64,000 nucleotides of DNA from Nocardia harenae NBRC 108248 (GCF_001612885.1 NZ_BDBH01000006.1:207174-271173); one strand, 5' to 3'. Counted from the stretch's first letter, positions 46,637 to 58,577 are shown. Program-made: numbers and translations. Notes: generated from the sequence alone by a model not told the origin.

Positions 46637-49189
46637 TCAGCGACCGACCAACAAACCGTCGCCGTCCGGGCTGACCGAGACCTTGACGGTGTCGCCGTCA
46701 CCGACCTCACCGGCCAGCAGCTCCTTGGCGAGCGTGTCGCCGATGGCCTGCTGGATCAGCCGCCGCAGCGGGCGCGCGCCGTAGACCGGGTCGTAGCCGC
46801 GCACCGCCAGCCAGAAGCGGGCGGAATCGGTGACCTCCAGGGTGAGCCTGCGCTGGGCCAGCCGCTTCTGCAGCTGCTCCAGCTGGATGTCGACGATGTG
46901 CTCCAGCTGCTCCTCGTCGAGGGCGTGGAACATGACCACGTCGTCGAGCCGGTTCAGGAACTCCGGCTTGAACGCGGAGCGCACCGCGTTCATGACGAAT
47001 TCCTTCTCGCCGCCTGCCCCCAGGTTGGAGGTGAGGATGAGGATGGTGTTGCGGAAGTCAACCGTGCGGCCCTGGCCGTCGGTGAGCCTGCCCTCGTCCA
47101 GCACCTGCAGCAGGATGTCGAAGACGTCCGGGTGCGCCTTCTCGATCTCGTCGAAGAGCACCACCGTGTACGGCCGCCTGCGCACCGCCTCGGTGAGCTG
47201 GCCGCCCTGGTCGTACCCCACGTAGCCGGGCGGCGCGCCGACCAGCCTGGCCACCGCGTGCTTCTCGCTGTACTCGCTCATGTCGATGCGGATCATGGCC
47301 CGCTCGTCGTCGAACAGGAAGTCCGCGAGCGCCTTGGCGAGCTCGGTCTTGCCGACGCCGGTGGGGCCGACGAAGAGGAACGAGCCGGTCGGGCGGTCCG
47401 GGTCGGCGACGCCTGCCCGCGCCCGGCGCACCGCGTCGGAGACGGCCTGCACCGCGTCCAGCTGGCCGACGACCCGCCTGCCGAGCTCGTCCTCCATCCG
47501 GAGCAGCTTCTGGGTCTCGCCCTCCAGCATCTTGCCGACCGGGATGCCGGTCCACGAGGAGACCACCTCGGCGATGTCGTCCGGGCCGACCTCCTCCTTG
47601 AGCATGAGCTCGCCGGTGCCCGCCGCCGAGGTCTGCTCGGCCTCGGCCAGCTGCTTCTCCAGCGCCGGGATCCGGCCGTAGCGCAGCTCGGCGGCCTTGC
47701 CCAGGTCGCCGTCGCGCTCGGCCCGCTCGGACTCGCCGCGCAGCGACTCCAGCTCCTCCTTCAGGGTGCGCACCTTGTCGATGGCGTTCTTCTCGTTCTG
47801 CCACCGGGTGGTGAGCTGGTTCAGCTTCTCCCGGTCGTCGGCGAGCTCCGAGCGCAGCTTCTCCAGCCGCTGCTTGGAGGCCTCGTCGGTCTCCTTGCCG
47901 AGCGCGACCTCCTCGATCTCCAGCCGCCGCACCGCGCGCTCCACCACATCGATCTCCACCGGGCGGGAGTCGATCTCCATGCGCAGCCGCGACGCCGACT
48001 CGTCGACCAGGTCGATCGCCTTGTCCGGCAGGAACCGCGAGGTGATGTAGCGGTCGCTCAGCGTCGCCGCCGCCACCAGGGCGGAGTCGGTGATCCGGAC
48101 GCCGTGGTGCACCTCGTACCGCTCCTTGATGCCGCGCAGGATGCCGACGGTGTCCTCCACCGACGGCTCGCCGACCAGCACCTGCTGGAAGCGCCGCTCC
48201 AGCGCCGCGTCCTTCTCGATGTGCTTGCGGTACTCCTCCAGCGTGGTCGCGCCGACCAGCCGCAGCTCGCCGCGGGCCAGCATGGGCTTGATCATGTTGC
48301 CCGCGTCCATGGCGGACTCGCCGGTGGCGCCCGCGCCGACGATGGTGTGCAGCTCGTCGATGAAGGTGATGATCTGGCCCGCGCTGTTCTTGATGTCCTC
48401 CAGCACGGCCTTGAGCCGCTCCTCGAACTCGCCGCGGTACTTCGCGCCGGCGACCATGGCGCCGAGGTCGAGCGAGACCACCGACTTGCCGCGCAGCGAC
48501 TCCGGGACGTCCCCGGCGATGATCCGCTGGGCCAGCCCCTCGACGATGGCGGTCTTGCCGACGCCGGGCTCGCCGATCAGCACCGGGTTGTTCTTGGTGC
48601 GACGGCTCAGCACCTGCACCACGCGCCGGATCTCGGTGTCGCGGCCGATCACCGGGTCGAGCTTGCCGGAGCGGGCGGCCGCGGTGAGATCGGTGGAGTA
48701 CTTCTCCAGGGCCTGGTAGGTGCCCTCCGGGTCCGGGCTGGTGACGCGGGCACTGCCCCGCACCGCGGTGAAGGCCTCGCGCAGCGCCTCCGGCGTGGCG
48801 CCGCGGCCGGTGAGCAGCGTGCTCACGTCGGAACCGCCGGAGGCCAGCCCGACCAGCACGTGCTCGGTGGAGACGTACTCGTCGCCGAGCTCGGTGGCGA
48901 GCCGCTGCGCCGCGGTGATGGCGGCGAGCGCCTCCCGCCCGAGCTGCGGCGCGGTGGTGGCGCCGGTGGCGCGCGGCAGCCGCTCGACGATCTGCTGCGC
49001 CTCGCGCCGCACCCCGGCCGGGTCCACCCCGACCGCCTGCAGCAGCGGGGCGGCGATCCCGTCGGTCTGGTCGAGCAACGCCACCAGCAGATGCGCCGGA
49101 CGGATCTCCGGGTTGCCCGCGGCGGATGCCGACTGCAGTGCCGCGGTCAGCGCCGCCTGGGTCTTGGTGGTGGGATTGAACGAGTCCAC
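46637..49189 (-). CDS. clpB: ATP-dependent disaggregase ClpB
   Basis: 850-residue Hsp100 that works with DnaK to resolubilise aggregates. N-domain of two repeats ([35 protein letters not shown]), first AAA+ with [15 protein letters not shown] and [22 protein letters not shown], the coiled M-domain (about 400-520; [20 protein letters not shown] region, unique to ClpB), second AAA+ with [17 protein letters not shown] and [13 protein letters not shown], and a C-terminal D2 small domain. GTG 49189 follows AGGAAGG. Preceded by an HspR-type HAIR repeat. Confidence 0.97.
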   Translation of the reverse strand: MDSFNPTTKTQAALTAALQSASAAGNPEIRPAHLLVALLDQTDGIAAPLLQAVGVDPAGVRREAQQIVERLPRATGATTAPQLGREALAAITAAQRLATELGDEYVSTEHVLVGLASGGSDVSTLLTGRGATPEALREAFTAVRGSARVTSPDPEGTYQALEKYSTDLTAAARSGKLDPVIGRDTEIRRVVQVLSRRTKNNPVLIGEPGVGKTAIVEGLAQRIIAGDVPESLRGKSVVSLDLGAMVAGAKYRGEFEERLKAVLEDIKNSAGQIITFIDELHTIVGAGATGESAMDAGNMIKPMLARGELRLVGATTLEEYRKHIEKDAALERRFQQVLVGEPSVEDTVGILRGIKERYEVHHGVRITDSALVAAATLSDRYITSRFLPDKAIDLVDESASRLRMEIDSRPVEIDVVERAVRRLEIEEVALGKETDEASKQRLEKLRSELADDREKLNQLTTRWQNEKNAIDKVRTLKEELESLRGESERAERDGDLGKAAELRYGRIPALEKQLAEAEQTSAAGTGELMLKEEVGPDDIAEVVSSWTGIPVGKMLEGETQKLLRMEDELGRRVVGQLDAVQAVSDAVRRARAGVADPDRPTGSFLFVGPTGVGKTELAKALADFLFDDERAMIRIDMSEYSEKHAVARLVGAPPGYVGYDQGGQLTEAVRRRPYTVVLFDEIEKAHPDVFDILLQVLDEGRLTDGQGRTVDFRNTILILTSNLGAGGEKEFVMNAVRSAFKPEFLNRLDDVVMFHALDEEQLEHIVDIQLEQLQKRLAQRRLTLEVTDSARFWLAVRGYDPVYGARPLRRLIQQAIGDTLAKELLAGEVGDGDTVKVSVSPDGDGLLVGR

Positions 49190-49240
49190 GGTCACCTTCC
49201 TGGCTGTAGTTCTGAGGTTGCTTCGTTCAACGTGCAAAAG

Positions 49241-49261
49241 GTTGAGTCTGTTCCGCTCAAC
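49241..49261. promoter_or_regulatory. HAIR element (HspR site) upstream of clpB
   Basis: GTTGAGT-CTGTTCC-GCTCAAC fits the HspR inverted repeat CTTGAGT-N7-ACTCAAG with one difference in the left arm and two in the right, and the correct 7-bp spacing. It sits 52 bp before the clpB start and in the 204-bp region shared with the divergent flavohemoglobin-like gene, so it may affect both. Confidence 0.8.
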
Positions 49262-49393
49262 TCTAGATTTTTCCGCGGCTCCGCGCATCCCCCGGTGGCC
49301 GCATCCGCCTGCCGCCGCCCGCCCGGCACACCGATGACCGGTTTTCGGGGATACTCATTGTCGAGACAGTTCGAAGAAAGGACCCCCGACGTC

Positions 49394-50554
49394 GTGGATG
49401 CGCGTTCTGCTGCGCTGGTCCGCGCCAACTTCCGGGCAGTGCTCGACGCACCGCACGGTGCCGAGCGGTTGATCAGCGCGTTCTACGGTCACCTGTTCGC
49501 GGAGAACACCGCCCTGCGGGAGCTCTTCCCGCCGACGATGGAGATGCAGGCGAAGCGGGTCACCACCGCCGTGCAGTTCGTGCTGGACAACCTGGAGCAC
49601 TGGGATCGGGCCCAGGGCTTCCTGGAGCAGCTGGCGAGGGACCACCGGAAGTACGGCGTCGAGGCCGCGCACTACGACCTGGCGGGCCGCGCGCTGCTCG
49701 CCGCGCTGCGCACCTACCACGGCCGGGAGTGGACCGTCGGGCTGGAGGAGGGCTGGACCGACGTGGCCATCCTGATCTCCGCCTCGATGGCGATCGGGGC
49801 GAACTCGGACAAGTCCCAGCCGTACTGGGAGGCGACCGTGGTCGGGCATCGGCGGGTGCTGGAGGACCTCGCCATCGTGCGGCTGCAGTCGGACAGCCCG
49901 ATCCCGTACCTTGCCGGGCAGTACGTCCCGGTGATGCTGCCGCAGCGGCCCAAGATGTGGCGCTACCTCTCCCCGGCCATCCCGTCCAACCCGTACGGCG
50001 AGATCGAGTTCCACGTGCGCAAGGTGCAGAGCGGCTGGGTCAGCACGGCGGTGGTGAACGAGACCGCGGTCGGCGACCGCTGGCAGATCGCCGGCCCGCT
50101 CGGCAACCTGCACATCGATCGGGAGAGCGGCCGCGACGTGCTGCTGATCGGCGCGGGCACCGGGATCGCGCCGCTGCGCGCGCAGCTCATCGAGATGAGC
50201 CGCAGCGGGGTGAACCCGCGGGTGCACTTCTTCATCGGCGGCCGCTACCCGTGCGACCTCTACGACGTGGAGAACATGTGGCAGCTCTCGCAGAGCAACC
50301 CGTGGCTCACCGTCGTCCCGGTCTGCGAGCAGAAGACCAATCCGTGGTGGTATCCGCACGCGCCGAGCGAGGAGCCGTACGGCATGCACCGGCGGCTGAT
50401 CGGTAATCTCGGGGCCGTCGTGGCGAGTTTCGGCGCGTGGGCCGACCGGCAGATCCAGATCGCCGGGTCGGCCCGGATGATCGCCGACACCCGCCGCGCG
50501 CTGATGGCCGTCGGCACCCCGGAGTCGATCATCCAGAGCGATCCCGTCGGATAA
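49394..50554 (+). CDS. Flavohemoglobin-like protein (Rv0385-like)
   Basis: 386 residues: globin domain (1-135) with the proximal histidine H84 in LEQLARDHRKYGVEAAHYDL, and a ferredoxin-reductase module with FAD motif MWRYLSPAIPSNPYGEIEFHV and NAD motif VLLIGAGTGIAPLRAQL plus HFFIGGRYPCDLYD. Classical enzymes detoxify NO; the Rv0385 group is a divergent type II set reported to use D-lactate. The distal RxYS motif is altered to WRYLS, also in the paralogue at 51363-52532. GTG 49394 follows AAAGGA. Divergent from clpB; a globin-less paralogue follows 12 nt downstream. Confidence 0.88.
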   Translation: MDARSAALVRANFRAVLDAPHGAERLISAFYGHLFAENTALRELFPPTMEMQAKRVTTAVQFVLDNLEHWDRAQGFLEQLARDHRKYGVEAAHYDLAGRALLAALRTYHGREWTVGLEEGWTDVAILISASMAIGANSDKSQPYWEATVVGHRRVLEDLAIVRLQSDSPIPYLAGQYVPVMLPQRPKMWRYLSPAIPSNPYGEIEFHVRKVQSGWVSTAVVNETAVGDRWQIAGPLGNLHIDRESGRDVLLIGAGTGIAPLRAQLIEMSRSGVNPRVHFFIGGRYPCDLYDVENMWQLSQSNPWLTVVPVCEQKTNPWWYPHAPSEEPYGMHRRLIGNLGAVVASFGAWADRQIQIAGSARMIADTRRALMAVGTPESIIQSDPVG

Positions 50555-50566
50555 CGGAAGAGAGAC

Positions 50567-51358
50567 ATGGACATCGACCCGAGCCCGCTGGACGGCCCCG
50601 ACCCGCGCGCGGTGGGCGACGGCGAATGGTCGGCGACCGTGGTCGGGCACCACCGGCTCCGGCACGACGTCGCGGTGATCCGGCTGATCGGCGAGTTCGT
50701 CCCCTTCCGGGCCGGGCAGTCGGTGCAGGTGCGGGTCCCGCAGCAGCCGACGGTGAGCAGGCGGTACTCGCCCGCGCTCCCGCCCTCGCTCGACGGCAAG
50801 CTGGAATTCCACGTGCGCACGGTGCCGGGCGGCTGGCTGAGCGGCTCGATCGTGGCCGACACCCAGCCCGGCGACGAGTGGCGGATCAGCGCACCGATGG
50901 GAAGCTTCACCGTCGACCCGGCAGGCGACGAGGTGGTGATGATCGCGGGCGGCACCGGGCTGGCGCCGATGCGCTCGCAGCTGCTCGAGCTGGCCAGGGC
51001 CGAGCAGCCGCCGCGCACCTACCTCTTCGCCGGCGGGCGCTCGCCGCGTGACCTCTACGCCGACGACATGCTCTTCCTGCTCGCCACCGAGCTGCCCTGG
51101 CTCACCGTGATCCCGGTGGTGGAGCGGCCGGACGACCCGAACTGGCGGGACGAGTGGTTCGAGCGCTCCCGGGTGGACATCGGCTTCCCGGCGGAGGAGC
51201 GGCTGCACGGCACGCTGGCCGACGTGATCGGCACGCACGGCGCCTTCGACCGGCACCAGGTGCTGGTCTGCGGCTCGCCCGGGATGACGCGGGCCACCGT
51301 GGAGAAGCTCATCGATATCGGCACGCCGGTGGAGCGCATCCAGTACGAGGGGCTGTAG
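50567..51358 (+). CDS. Ferredoxin-NADP-reductase-type flavoprotein, no globin
   Basis: 263 residues, paralogous to the reductase part of the flanking flavohemoglobin-like proteins: ATVVGHHRLRHDVAVIRL, SRRYSPALPPSLDGKLEFHVR (FAD), GDEVVMIAGGTGLAPMRSQL (NAD), LFAGGRSPRDLYADD, VLVCGSPGMTRATVEKL. No globin domain and no iron-sulfur motif are present. It keeps RRYSP, closer to the classical RxYS FAD motif than its neighbours. It starts 12 nt after the flavohemoglobin-like gene with AGAGAG upstream, so the two are cotranscribed and may exchange electrons (inference). Confidence 0.85.
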   Translation: MDIDPSPLDGPDPRAVGDGEWSATVVGHHRLRHDVAVIRLIGEFVPFRAGQSVQVRVPQQPTVSRRYSPALPPSLDGKLEFHVRTVPGGWLSGSIVADTQPGDEWRISAPMGSFTVDPAGDEVVMIAGGTGLAPMRSQLLELARAEQPPRTYLFAGGRSPRDLYADDMLFLLATELPWLTVIPVVERPDDPNWRDEWFERSRVDIGFPAEERLHGTLADVIGTHGAFDRHQVLVCGSPGMTRATVEKLIDIGTPVERIQYEGL

Positions 51359-51362
51359 CCGC

Positions 51363-52532
51363 TCAGAAGAGCGGGTCGTGCCGGATGTGGTCGGCCGGGG
51401 TGCCCGCGGCCATCAGCCGGAACTTGCTGGTCTGCACCATCGAGGGCGGGCCTGCGATCTGCACGTCCCGGTCGGTCCACGGGGTGTAGGCCGCCACCAC
51501 CTTGCCCACCTGGCCGGTGAGCCGCGGCTCCAGCCCCGGCAGGTCGCGCTCCGGGTCGGTCGGCCCCTCGTACCACCAGGGGTTCTCGTCGCTCTCGACG
51601 ACCGGGGTGACGGTGAGCCACTTGTTCGCCACCGCGAGCTGGCTCAGCGTCTCCAGGTCGTAGAGGTCGCACGGGTGGTGCCCGCCCGTGAAGAGGTGCA
51701 CCTTGGGGTTGGTCCGGCGCTGCGCCATGGCCATGAGCTGGGCGCGCAGCGGGGCAAGGCCGGTGCCGCAGGCCACCATGAGCATGGCGCGCTTGGTGTT
51801 GCGCGGCAGCCCGAGCCCGCCGAGCGGGGAGCCGAGCAGCCACTGGTCGCCGACGGCGGTATTGGTCACGATGGCCGGGCTGACCCAGCCGCCGGAGACC
51901 CCGCGCACGTGGAACTCGACCTCGCCGCTCGCATTCGGCGGCACCGCGGGCGAGAGGTAGCGCCACATCCGTGGCCGGGAGGGGATCTGCACGCTCAGGT
52001 ACTGCCCGGCCGCGTACTGCATCGGCTGGTCCAGCTGCACCCGGACAACGGCGAGGTTGCGCAGCACCTCGCGGCGCTCCACCACCACCCCGCGCCAGGC
52101 CGACGGCGTCGTCTCCTTGGCCGCCGCGCCGATCATGGTGTTCGCGATGGCCTCCAGCCCCGCGTCCCACGCCTGCTCGACCTCGTCGGTCCACAGCTCG
52201 GTGCCGGTGTACTGCCGCAGCGCCTTCTTCATGGACCAGCCCACGGCGATGTAGTGCTCCGGCCGGACCCCGTACTTGCGATGGTCCCGGCCGAGCTGGG
52301 CCAGGAACGGCTGCAGCTTCTCCGGCTCGTCCAGCTTGTCGAGGGCATAGGTGATGGCCTGGACGAGGCGGTCGCGCTGGGCATCCATGGCGGCCGGGAA
52401 GAAATCGCGGATCTGCGGATAATCGGTGAACAAGATCGCGTAGAAAGTCCGCGCGAGCGCCTCTCGGCCCCCCTCTTCCGCGGCCACCGCCTTGAACGTC
52501 GTCCTGACCAGCGCGACGGTCCGCGAATCCAT
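51363..52532 (-). CDS. Second flavohemoglobin-like protein
   Basis: 389 residues, same plan as the protein at 49394-50554: globin domain with H84 in LAQLGRDHRKYGVRPEHYIAVG, CD-corner FFPAAMDAQRDRL, then FAD motif MWRYLSPAVPPNASGEVEFHVRG and NAD motif LMVACGTGLAPLRAQLMAM, HLFTGGHHPCDLYDLE. Differs by a Cys in the NAD loop (ACGTG). Convergent with the globin-less reductase (4-nt gap). ATG 52532; GTG 52541 is in frame. Candidate -10 elements TAGACT and TAGAGT lie in the leader. Confidence 0.88.
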   Translation of the reverse strand: MDSRTVALVRTTFKAVAAEEGGREALARTFYAILFTDYPQIRDFFPAAMDAQRDRLVQAITYALDKLDEPEKLQPFLAQLGRDHRKYGVRPEHYIAVGWSMKKALRQYTGTELWTDEVEQAWDAGLEAIANTMIGAAAKETTPSAWRGVVVERREVLRNLAVVRVQLDQPMQYAAGQYLSVQIPSRPRMWRYLSPAVPPNASGEVEFHVRGVSGGWVSPAIVTNTAVGDQWLLGSPLGGLGLPRNTKRAMLMVACGTGLAPLRAQLMAMAQRRTNPKVHLFTGGHHPCDLYDLETLSQLAVANKWLTVTPVVESDENPWWYEGPTDPERDLPGLEPRLTGQVGKVVAAYTPWTDRDVQIAGPPSMVQTSKFRLMAAGTPADHIRHDPLF

Positions 52533-52766
52533 TTGTGTCACAACCCCATTTCGCAACTCGAACTCTACCGGGGAACACTTGTCGGCAGCCGATGGAAACG
52601 AGTCTAGGGGGAAGTTTGCCAGCGTGGGAGCGATGCGCTGGAATATCACGCGCATATTTCATAAAATACTGAGTGGCCTGTTCAAAAAGCGCAATAAACC
52701 GACCGGAAGTTTGTGTTGGCAGGGAAATTCGGTCGGACTTCAGTCTAATAGGGCCGAAAAGCCAAG

Positions 52767-52813
52767 AGCCCTCGACGGGCTCCGCTCCGGGAGCGGGTGC
52801 GCCGTCGAGGGCT
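52767..52813 (-). terminator. Terminator of the dnaK-grpE-dnaJ-hspR operon
   Basis: Perfect 12-bp arms AGCCCTCGACGG (52767-52778) and CCGTCGAGGGCT (52802-52813). The 23-nt interior contains its own small hairpin (GCTCC/GGGAGC). On the minus strand it is followed by CTTGGCTTTTCGG, a short U-rich run. Confidence 0.75.
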
Positions 52814-52824
52814 GTTGATTTGCT

Positions 52825-52844
52825 GGCGAATTCCGGAATTCGCC
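52825..52844. repeat. 20-bp perfect palindrome downstream of hspR
   Basis: GGCGAATTCCGGAATTCGCC is completely self-complementary with no spacer and lies 3 bp past the hspR stop, before the terminator. It could be a binding site or part of the 3' end structure. Confidence 0.7.
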
Positions 52845-52847
52845 GTG

Positions 52848-53251
52848 CTACCGCGCGTGTCTATTGCGCGGCTGCCAGACCACCAGTGCGGTACTGCGTT
52901 GCTGGGGCGCCAGATCCGGCCGGTAGCCCGCCCGCAGGCGTTCCACCTCCGCCGCGAGCTCGGCGAGCTGTTCGCGCAATTCCTCCACCTGGTTGGTCAA
53001 TTCGATGATCCGTTTGATACCGGCGAGGTTGACGCCCTCGTCCTGGGAGAGCCGCTGCACCTCGCGCAGCAGCTCGACGTCCCTGGCCGAGTAGCGCCTG
53101 CCGCCGCCGGAGGTCCGCTGCGGCGTGACCAGGCCGAGCCGGTCGTACGTGCGCAGGGTCTGCGCATGCATACCGGCCAGCTGGGCCGCGACCGAGATCA
53201 TGAAGAACTCGGCCCGCGCCGCGTTGGACACCTTCTTCGGATCCTCGGACA

Positions 53252-53252
<1 letters not shown>
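52848..53252 (-). CDS. hspR: Heat-shock repressor HspR (MerR family)
   Basis: 134-residue MerR-type regulator: EFFMISVAAQLAGMHAQTLRTYDRLGLVTPQRTSGGGRRYSARDVELLREVQRLSQDEGVNLAGIKRIIEL, then a coiled coil (VEELREQLAELAAEVERLRAG) and a short tail. HspR binds HAIR repeats with DnaK as corepressor and shuts off dnaK and clpB operons. Such repeats are present before both operons here. ATG overlaps the dnaJ stop (ATGA), so the repressor is encoded last in the operon it controls. Confidence 0.95.
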
Positions 53253-54424
<1,172 letters not shown>

Positions 54425-54448
54425 CGAGCATCTCCTCCTCTCGCGTCT

Positions 54449-55125
54449 CTATCGTCCGGTCGTCTCGGCATCAGTTGCTTCCGATGCCGTTGCGTCCTCG
54501 CCGGTCGCGGATTCCGCTGAATCACCGGTCTGCTCACCCGATTCTGCCGTCTCTCCCGGCACCGCGTCGGTGACTCCGACGAGCGCGTGCCGCAGCACCC
54601 GCTCCCCGAAGCGGTAGCCCTTGCGCATGACGAGGCCGAGCACCGGGTCGGCGCCGTCGCCCTCGTGCTGCACGGCCTCGTGCAGGGTGGGGTCGAAGGG
54701 CTCGCCCGCCGCGCCGAACTCCTCGAGCCCCTGCTTGCGCAGGGCCTCGGCGAGCTTGTCGGCGACCGACTTCAGCGGGCCGGACTCCAGGTCGCCGTGC
54801 GCGCGCGCCCGGTCCAGGTCGTCCAGCACGCCGAGCAGCTCGGTGACGACGGCGGCCTTGGCCGAATCGGTCGCGGCCTTGCGGTCGCGCTCGACCCGGC
54901 GCCGGTAGTTGGCGTACTCGGCGGTGAGCCGCTGCAGGTCGGCGGTCAGCTCGGCCTCCTTGCCCGCGGCGGGGGCCGCCGCCGCGGGTTCGGCGCCGTT
55001 GCCGTTCGTCTCGCCGCCGTTCTCGGTGCCCGGCTCGGGAGCCTTGTCGGGCTCCCGCACCTCACCGGACTCCGGATCGATCTTGCGCTTGTCGACGAAG
55101 GTGACCGGCTCCTGCTGCTCCGAGC

Positions 55126-55129
<4 letters not shown>
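54449..55129 (-). CDS. grpE: Nucleotide exchange factor GrpE
   Basis: 226 residues: an acidic, Gly/Ala-rich N-terminus, a long coiled coil ([50 protein letters not shown]), and the beta-wing [45 protein letters not shown]. An acidic Thr/Glu/Ala tail follows. Releases ADP from DnaK. The GTG overlaps the dnaK stop (GTGA). Confidence 0.95.
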
Positions 55130-56973
<1,844 letters not shown>

Positions 56974-57011
56974 GGTTGGTTCCTCCTTGTTGACGTGCCA
57001 AGCTGAGTAAC

Positions 57012-57032
57012 GCTGAGCGTGGTCGGCTCAAT
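57012..57032. promoter_or_regulatory. Second, degenerate HAIR element before dnaK
   Basis: GCTGAGC-GTGGTCG-GCTCAAT has the 7-bp spacing and most of the HspR repeat (5 of 7 left, 5 of 7 right) and overlaps the -10 hexamer and predicted transcript start of dnaK, where repression would be direct. Confidence 0.55.
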
Positions 57033-57059
57033 CCTGCACCCATCTCCGACGGGCGTCAA
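57031..57059 (-). promoter_or_regulatory. Promoter of the dnaK operon
   Basis: Minus-strand TTGACG (57059-57054), 17 bases, CAGGAT (57036-57031). The spacing is ideal. It lies between the two HAIR repeats; the leader is about 50 nt. Confidence 0.65.
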
Positions 57060-57065
57060 CCGAAA

Positions 57066-57086
57066 CTTGAGCTTGCCGCACTCAAC
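57066..57086. promoter_or_regulatory. HAIR element (HspR site) upstream of dnaK
   Basis: CTTGAGC-TTGCCGC-ACTCAAC matches CTTGAGT-N7-ACTCAAG at 12 of 14 arm positions with the correct spacing. It lies immediately upstream of the -35 hexamer. Confidence 0.88.
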
Positions 57087-57121
57087 TCTGTCGAAAGGGC
57101 TCAACCGGGGGCGCGCGCGAT

Positions 57122-57757
57122 CTATTCCCGGACCGCGGCGGCGAGCTGGTCGTCCAGGGTGACCCGGACCAGGGCGGCGGCCAGTTCGGCCCGCGTGCCG
57201 CGCGGGGCGAGTTTCCCCAGTTCCTTTTCGTCCTCGGGCAGGCCGATGGCTGCGGCGCCCTGTCTCGCGCGCTCGTCGAAGTAGGGGCCGATCCACGGCC
57301 AGATGTCCTGTGCCTCGCGCAGGAAGATGGCGGCGCCGGTCGGGCCGATGCCTTTGAACTCCTGGATCAGCTCGGCCGCGCGCTCGCGGTCGCCGTCCGC
57401 CCGCTCGGCGAGTTCGCGCAGGTCGCCGTGGTAGCGGTCGAGCACGGCGTGCGCGTTCTCGCCGAGCCTGCTGGCGGTGCTCTCGTCGTAGCGGCGGTAG
57501 TGGCCGCGGCCGAGCGCGTCGACCAGCTCCTGCCACCCGGCGTCGGCCACCTTTCGCGGCGTGCCGAAGCCGCTGCGCACCAGTTCGCGCCCTGCGCCGA
57601 TGGCGAGGTCGGCGGAGATCGGCGCGCTCAGCAGGTCGGTCAGCATCAGCAGGCGGAACAGCGGCGCGGGTTTGTTGTCGAGCGTGATCCCGGCCTCTGC
57701 GGCGAAGGTGCCGTCCGTCTTCGTCAGCAGCGTCTGCACGACGTCTTGTCGGCTCAT
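57122..57757 (-). CDS. HhH-GPD-type DNA repair-like protein
   Basis: 211 residues with the all-helical endonuclease III fold. The helix-hairpin-helix is LIQEFKGIGPTGAAIFLREAQ; the upstream helices (PLFRLLMLTDLLSAPISADLAIGAGRELV, GWQELVDALGRGHYRRYDESTASRLGENAHAVLDRY) fit HhH base-excision proteins. No C-terminal four-cysteine iron-sulfur cluster is present, and the usual catalytic Lys of bifunctional enzymes is not apparent in the HhH, so the activity is uncertain. Upstream of the dnaK region in reverse direction; not part of it. Confidence 0.72.
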   Translation of the reverse strand: MSRQDVVQTLLTKTDGTFAAEAGITLDNKPAPLFRLLMLTDLLSAPISADLAIGAGRELVRSGFGTPRKVADAGWQELVDALGRGHYRRYDESTASRLGENAHAVLDRYHGDLRELAERADGDRERAAELIQEFKGIGPTGAAIFLREAQDIWPWIGPYFDERARQGAAAIGLPEDEKELGKLAPRGTRAELAAALVRVTLDDQLAAAVRE

Positions 57758-57858
57758 GGTCGCCCTCCTCTCGGGTCACCGGGGGCGTACCCGGTCGCGG
57801 ACCGATCAATTTCGGCGGGCCGCGGCGTCGGCACTGCCGAGACGACGAGGAGGATCGG

Positions 57859-58491
57859 ATGGAGCGCGCCGAGATCATGGGGTGGACCGAGGAGGTGCGG
57901 CTCGCGGTGGCCGGGCTGCTGGCGACGCTGGAGCCCGCCGAGTGGCAGGTGCCGTCGCTGTGCCCGGCGTGGACCATGCACGAGCTGGCGGCGCACCTGA
58001 CGCTCTCCACCAGGGACACGCTGCGCGGCGCGCTGCGAGCCGCCGTGCGGGCCCGCTTCGACTTCGACCGGATGACCGAGGCGCAGGCGAAGGAGCGGGC
58101 GGCGCTCTTCACCCCCGCCGAGCTCGTCGCGCAGCTGCGGGCGGACGCCGCCTCCGCACGCCGCGCCCCCGGCGCGGGGCCGCTCGACCCGCTGGCCGAC
58201 TTCCTGGTGCACAGCCAGGACATCGCCCGCCCGCTCGGCCGCGCGCACGCGGTGCCGCTCGCGCCCACCCTCGCCGCGCTCGACCACGTGCGGAGCAGCG
58301 TGTTCTGGGGCGCCCGCAAGCGGCTGCGCGGCATCCGGCTGATCGCCACCGATTGCGACTGGGCCGGCGGCGACGGGCCGGACGAGCTCCGCGGCACCGC
58401 CTGTGACCTCTTGCTGGTCGCCAGCGGGCGGCCGGCCGGGCTGGTCGCGATGACCGGGTCGGGGGTGCAGCGGGTGGCGGCGGCGCTGTAG
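57859..58491 (+). CDS. Maleylpyruvate isomerase/mycothiol-dependent family protein
   Basis: 210 residues of the DinB/MDMPI type. N-terminal four-helix bundle with metal-binding histidines (PSLCPAWTMHELAAHLTLSTRDTL and LADFLVHSQDIARPLG), then a short C-terminal alpha/beta piece ending TACDLLLVASGRPAGLVAMTGSGVQRV. Family members are metal-dependent enzymes that use mycothiol as thiol partner, fitting an actinobacterium; the substrate is unknown. ATG 57859 follows GAGGAGGA. Confidence 0.83.
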   Translation: MERAEIMGWTEEVRLAVAGLLATLEPAEWQVPSLCPAWTMHELAAHLTLSTRDTLRGALRAAVRARFDFDRMTEAQAKERAALFTPAELVAQLRADAASARRAPGAGPLDPLADFLVHSQDIARPLGRAHAVPLAPTLAALDHVRSSVFWGARKRLRGIRLIATDCDWAGGDGPDELRGTACDLLLVASGRPAGLVAMTGSGVQRVAAAL

Positions 58492-58577
58492 CACCGCCGC
58501 GGTCCGCAATCCGTGCGCCGGGCGGGGCCGCGTGCAAAGCTGGTGATCATGAACGGTTTCCGGGCGGGGGTGCGCCG

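Larger units (their letters stand above)
52533..52847. other. Gene-free interval with A+T-rich island
   Basis: 315 bp between the second flavohemoglobin-like gene and hspR, both minus strand. The stretch 52640-52760 is distinctly A+T-richer than the rest of the window (for example CATATTTCATAAAATACTG) and holds no convincing reading frame. It probably carries the promoter of the flavohemoglobin-like gene. The hspR-proximal part carries the operon terminator and a 20-bp palindrome, listed separately. Confidence 0.6.

Noticed and set aside
46415..49393. Very long plus-strand open frame over clpB
   Set aside because: It is the antisense shadow of clpB produced by high G+C third positions; only its end, from GTG 49394, encodes the flavohemoglobin-like protein.
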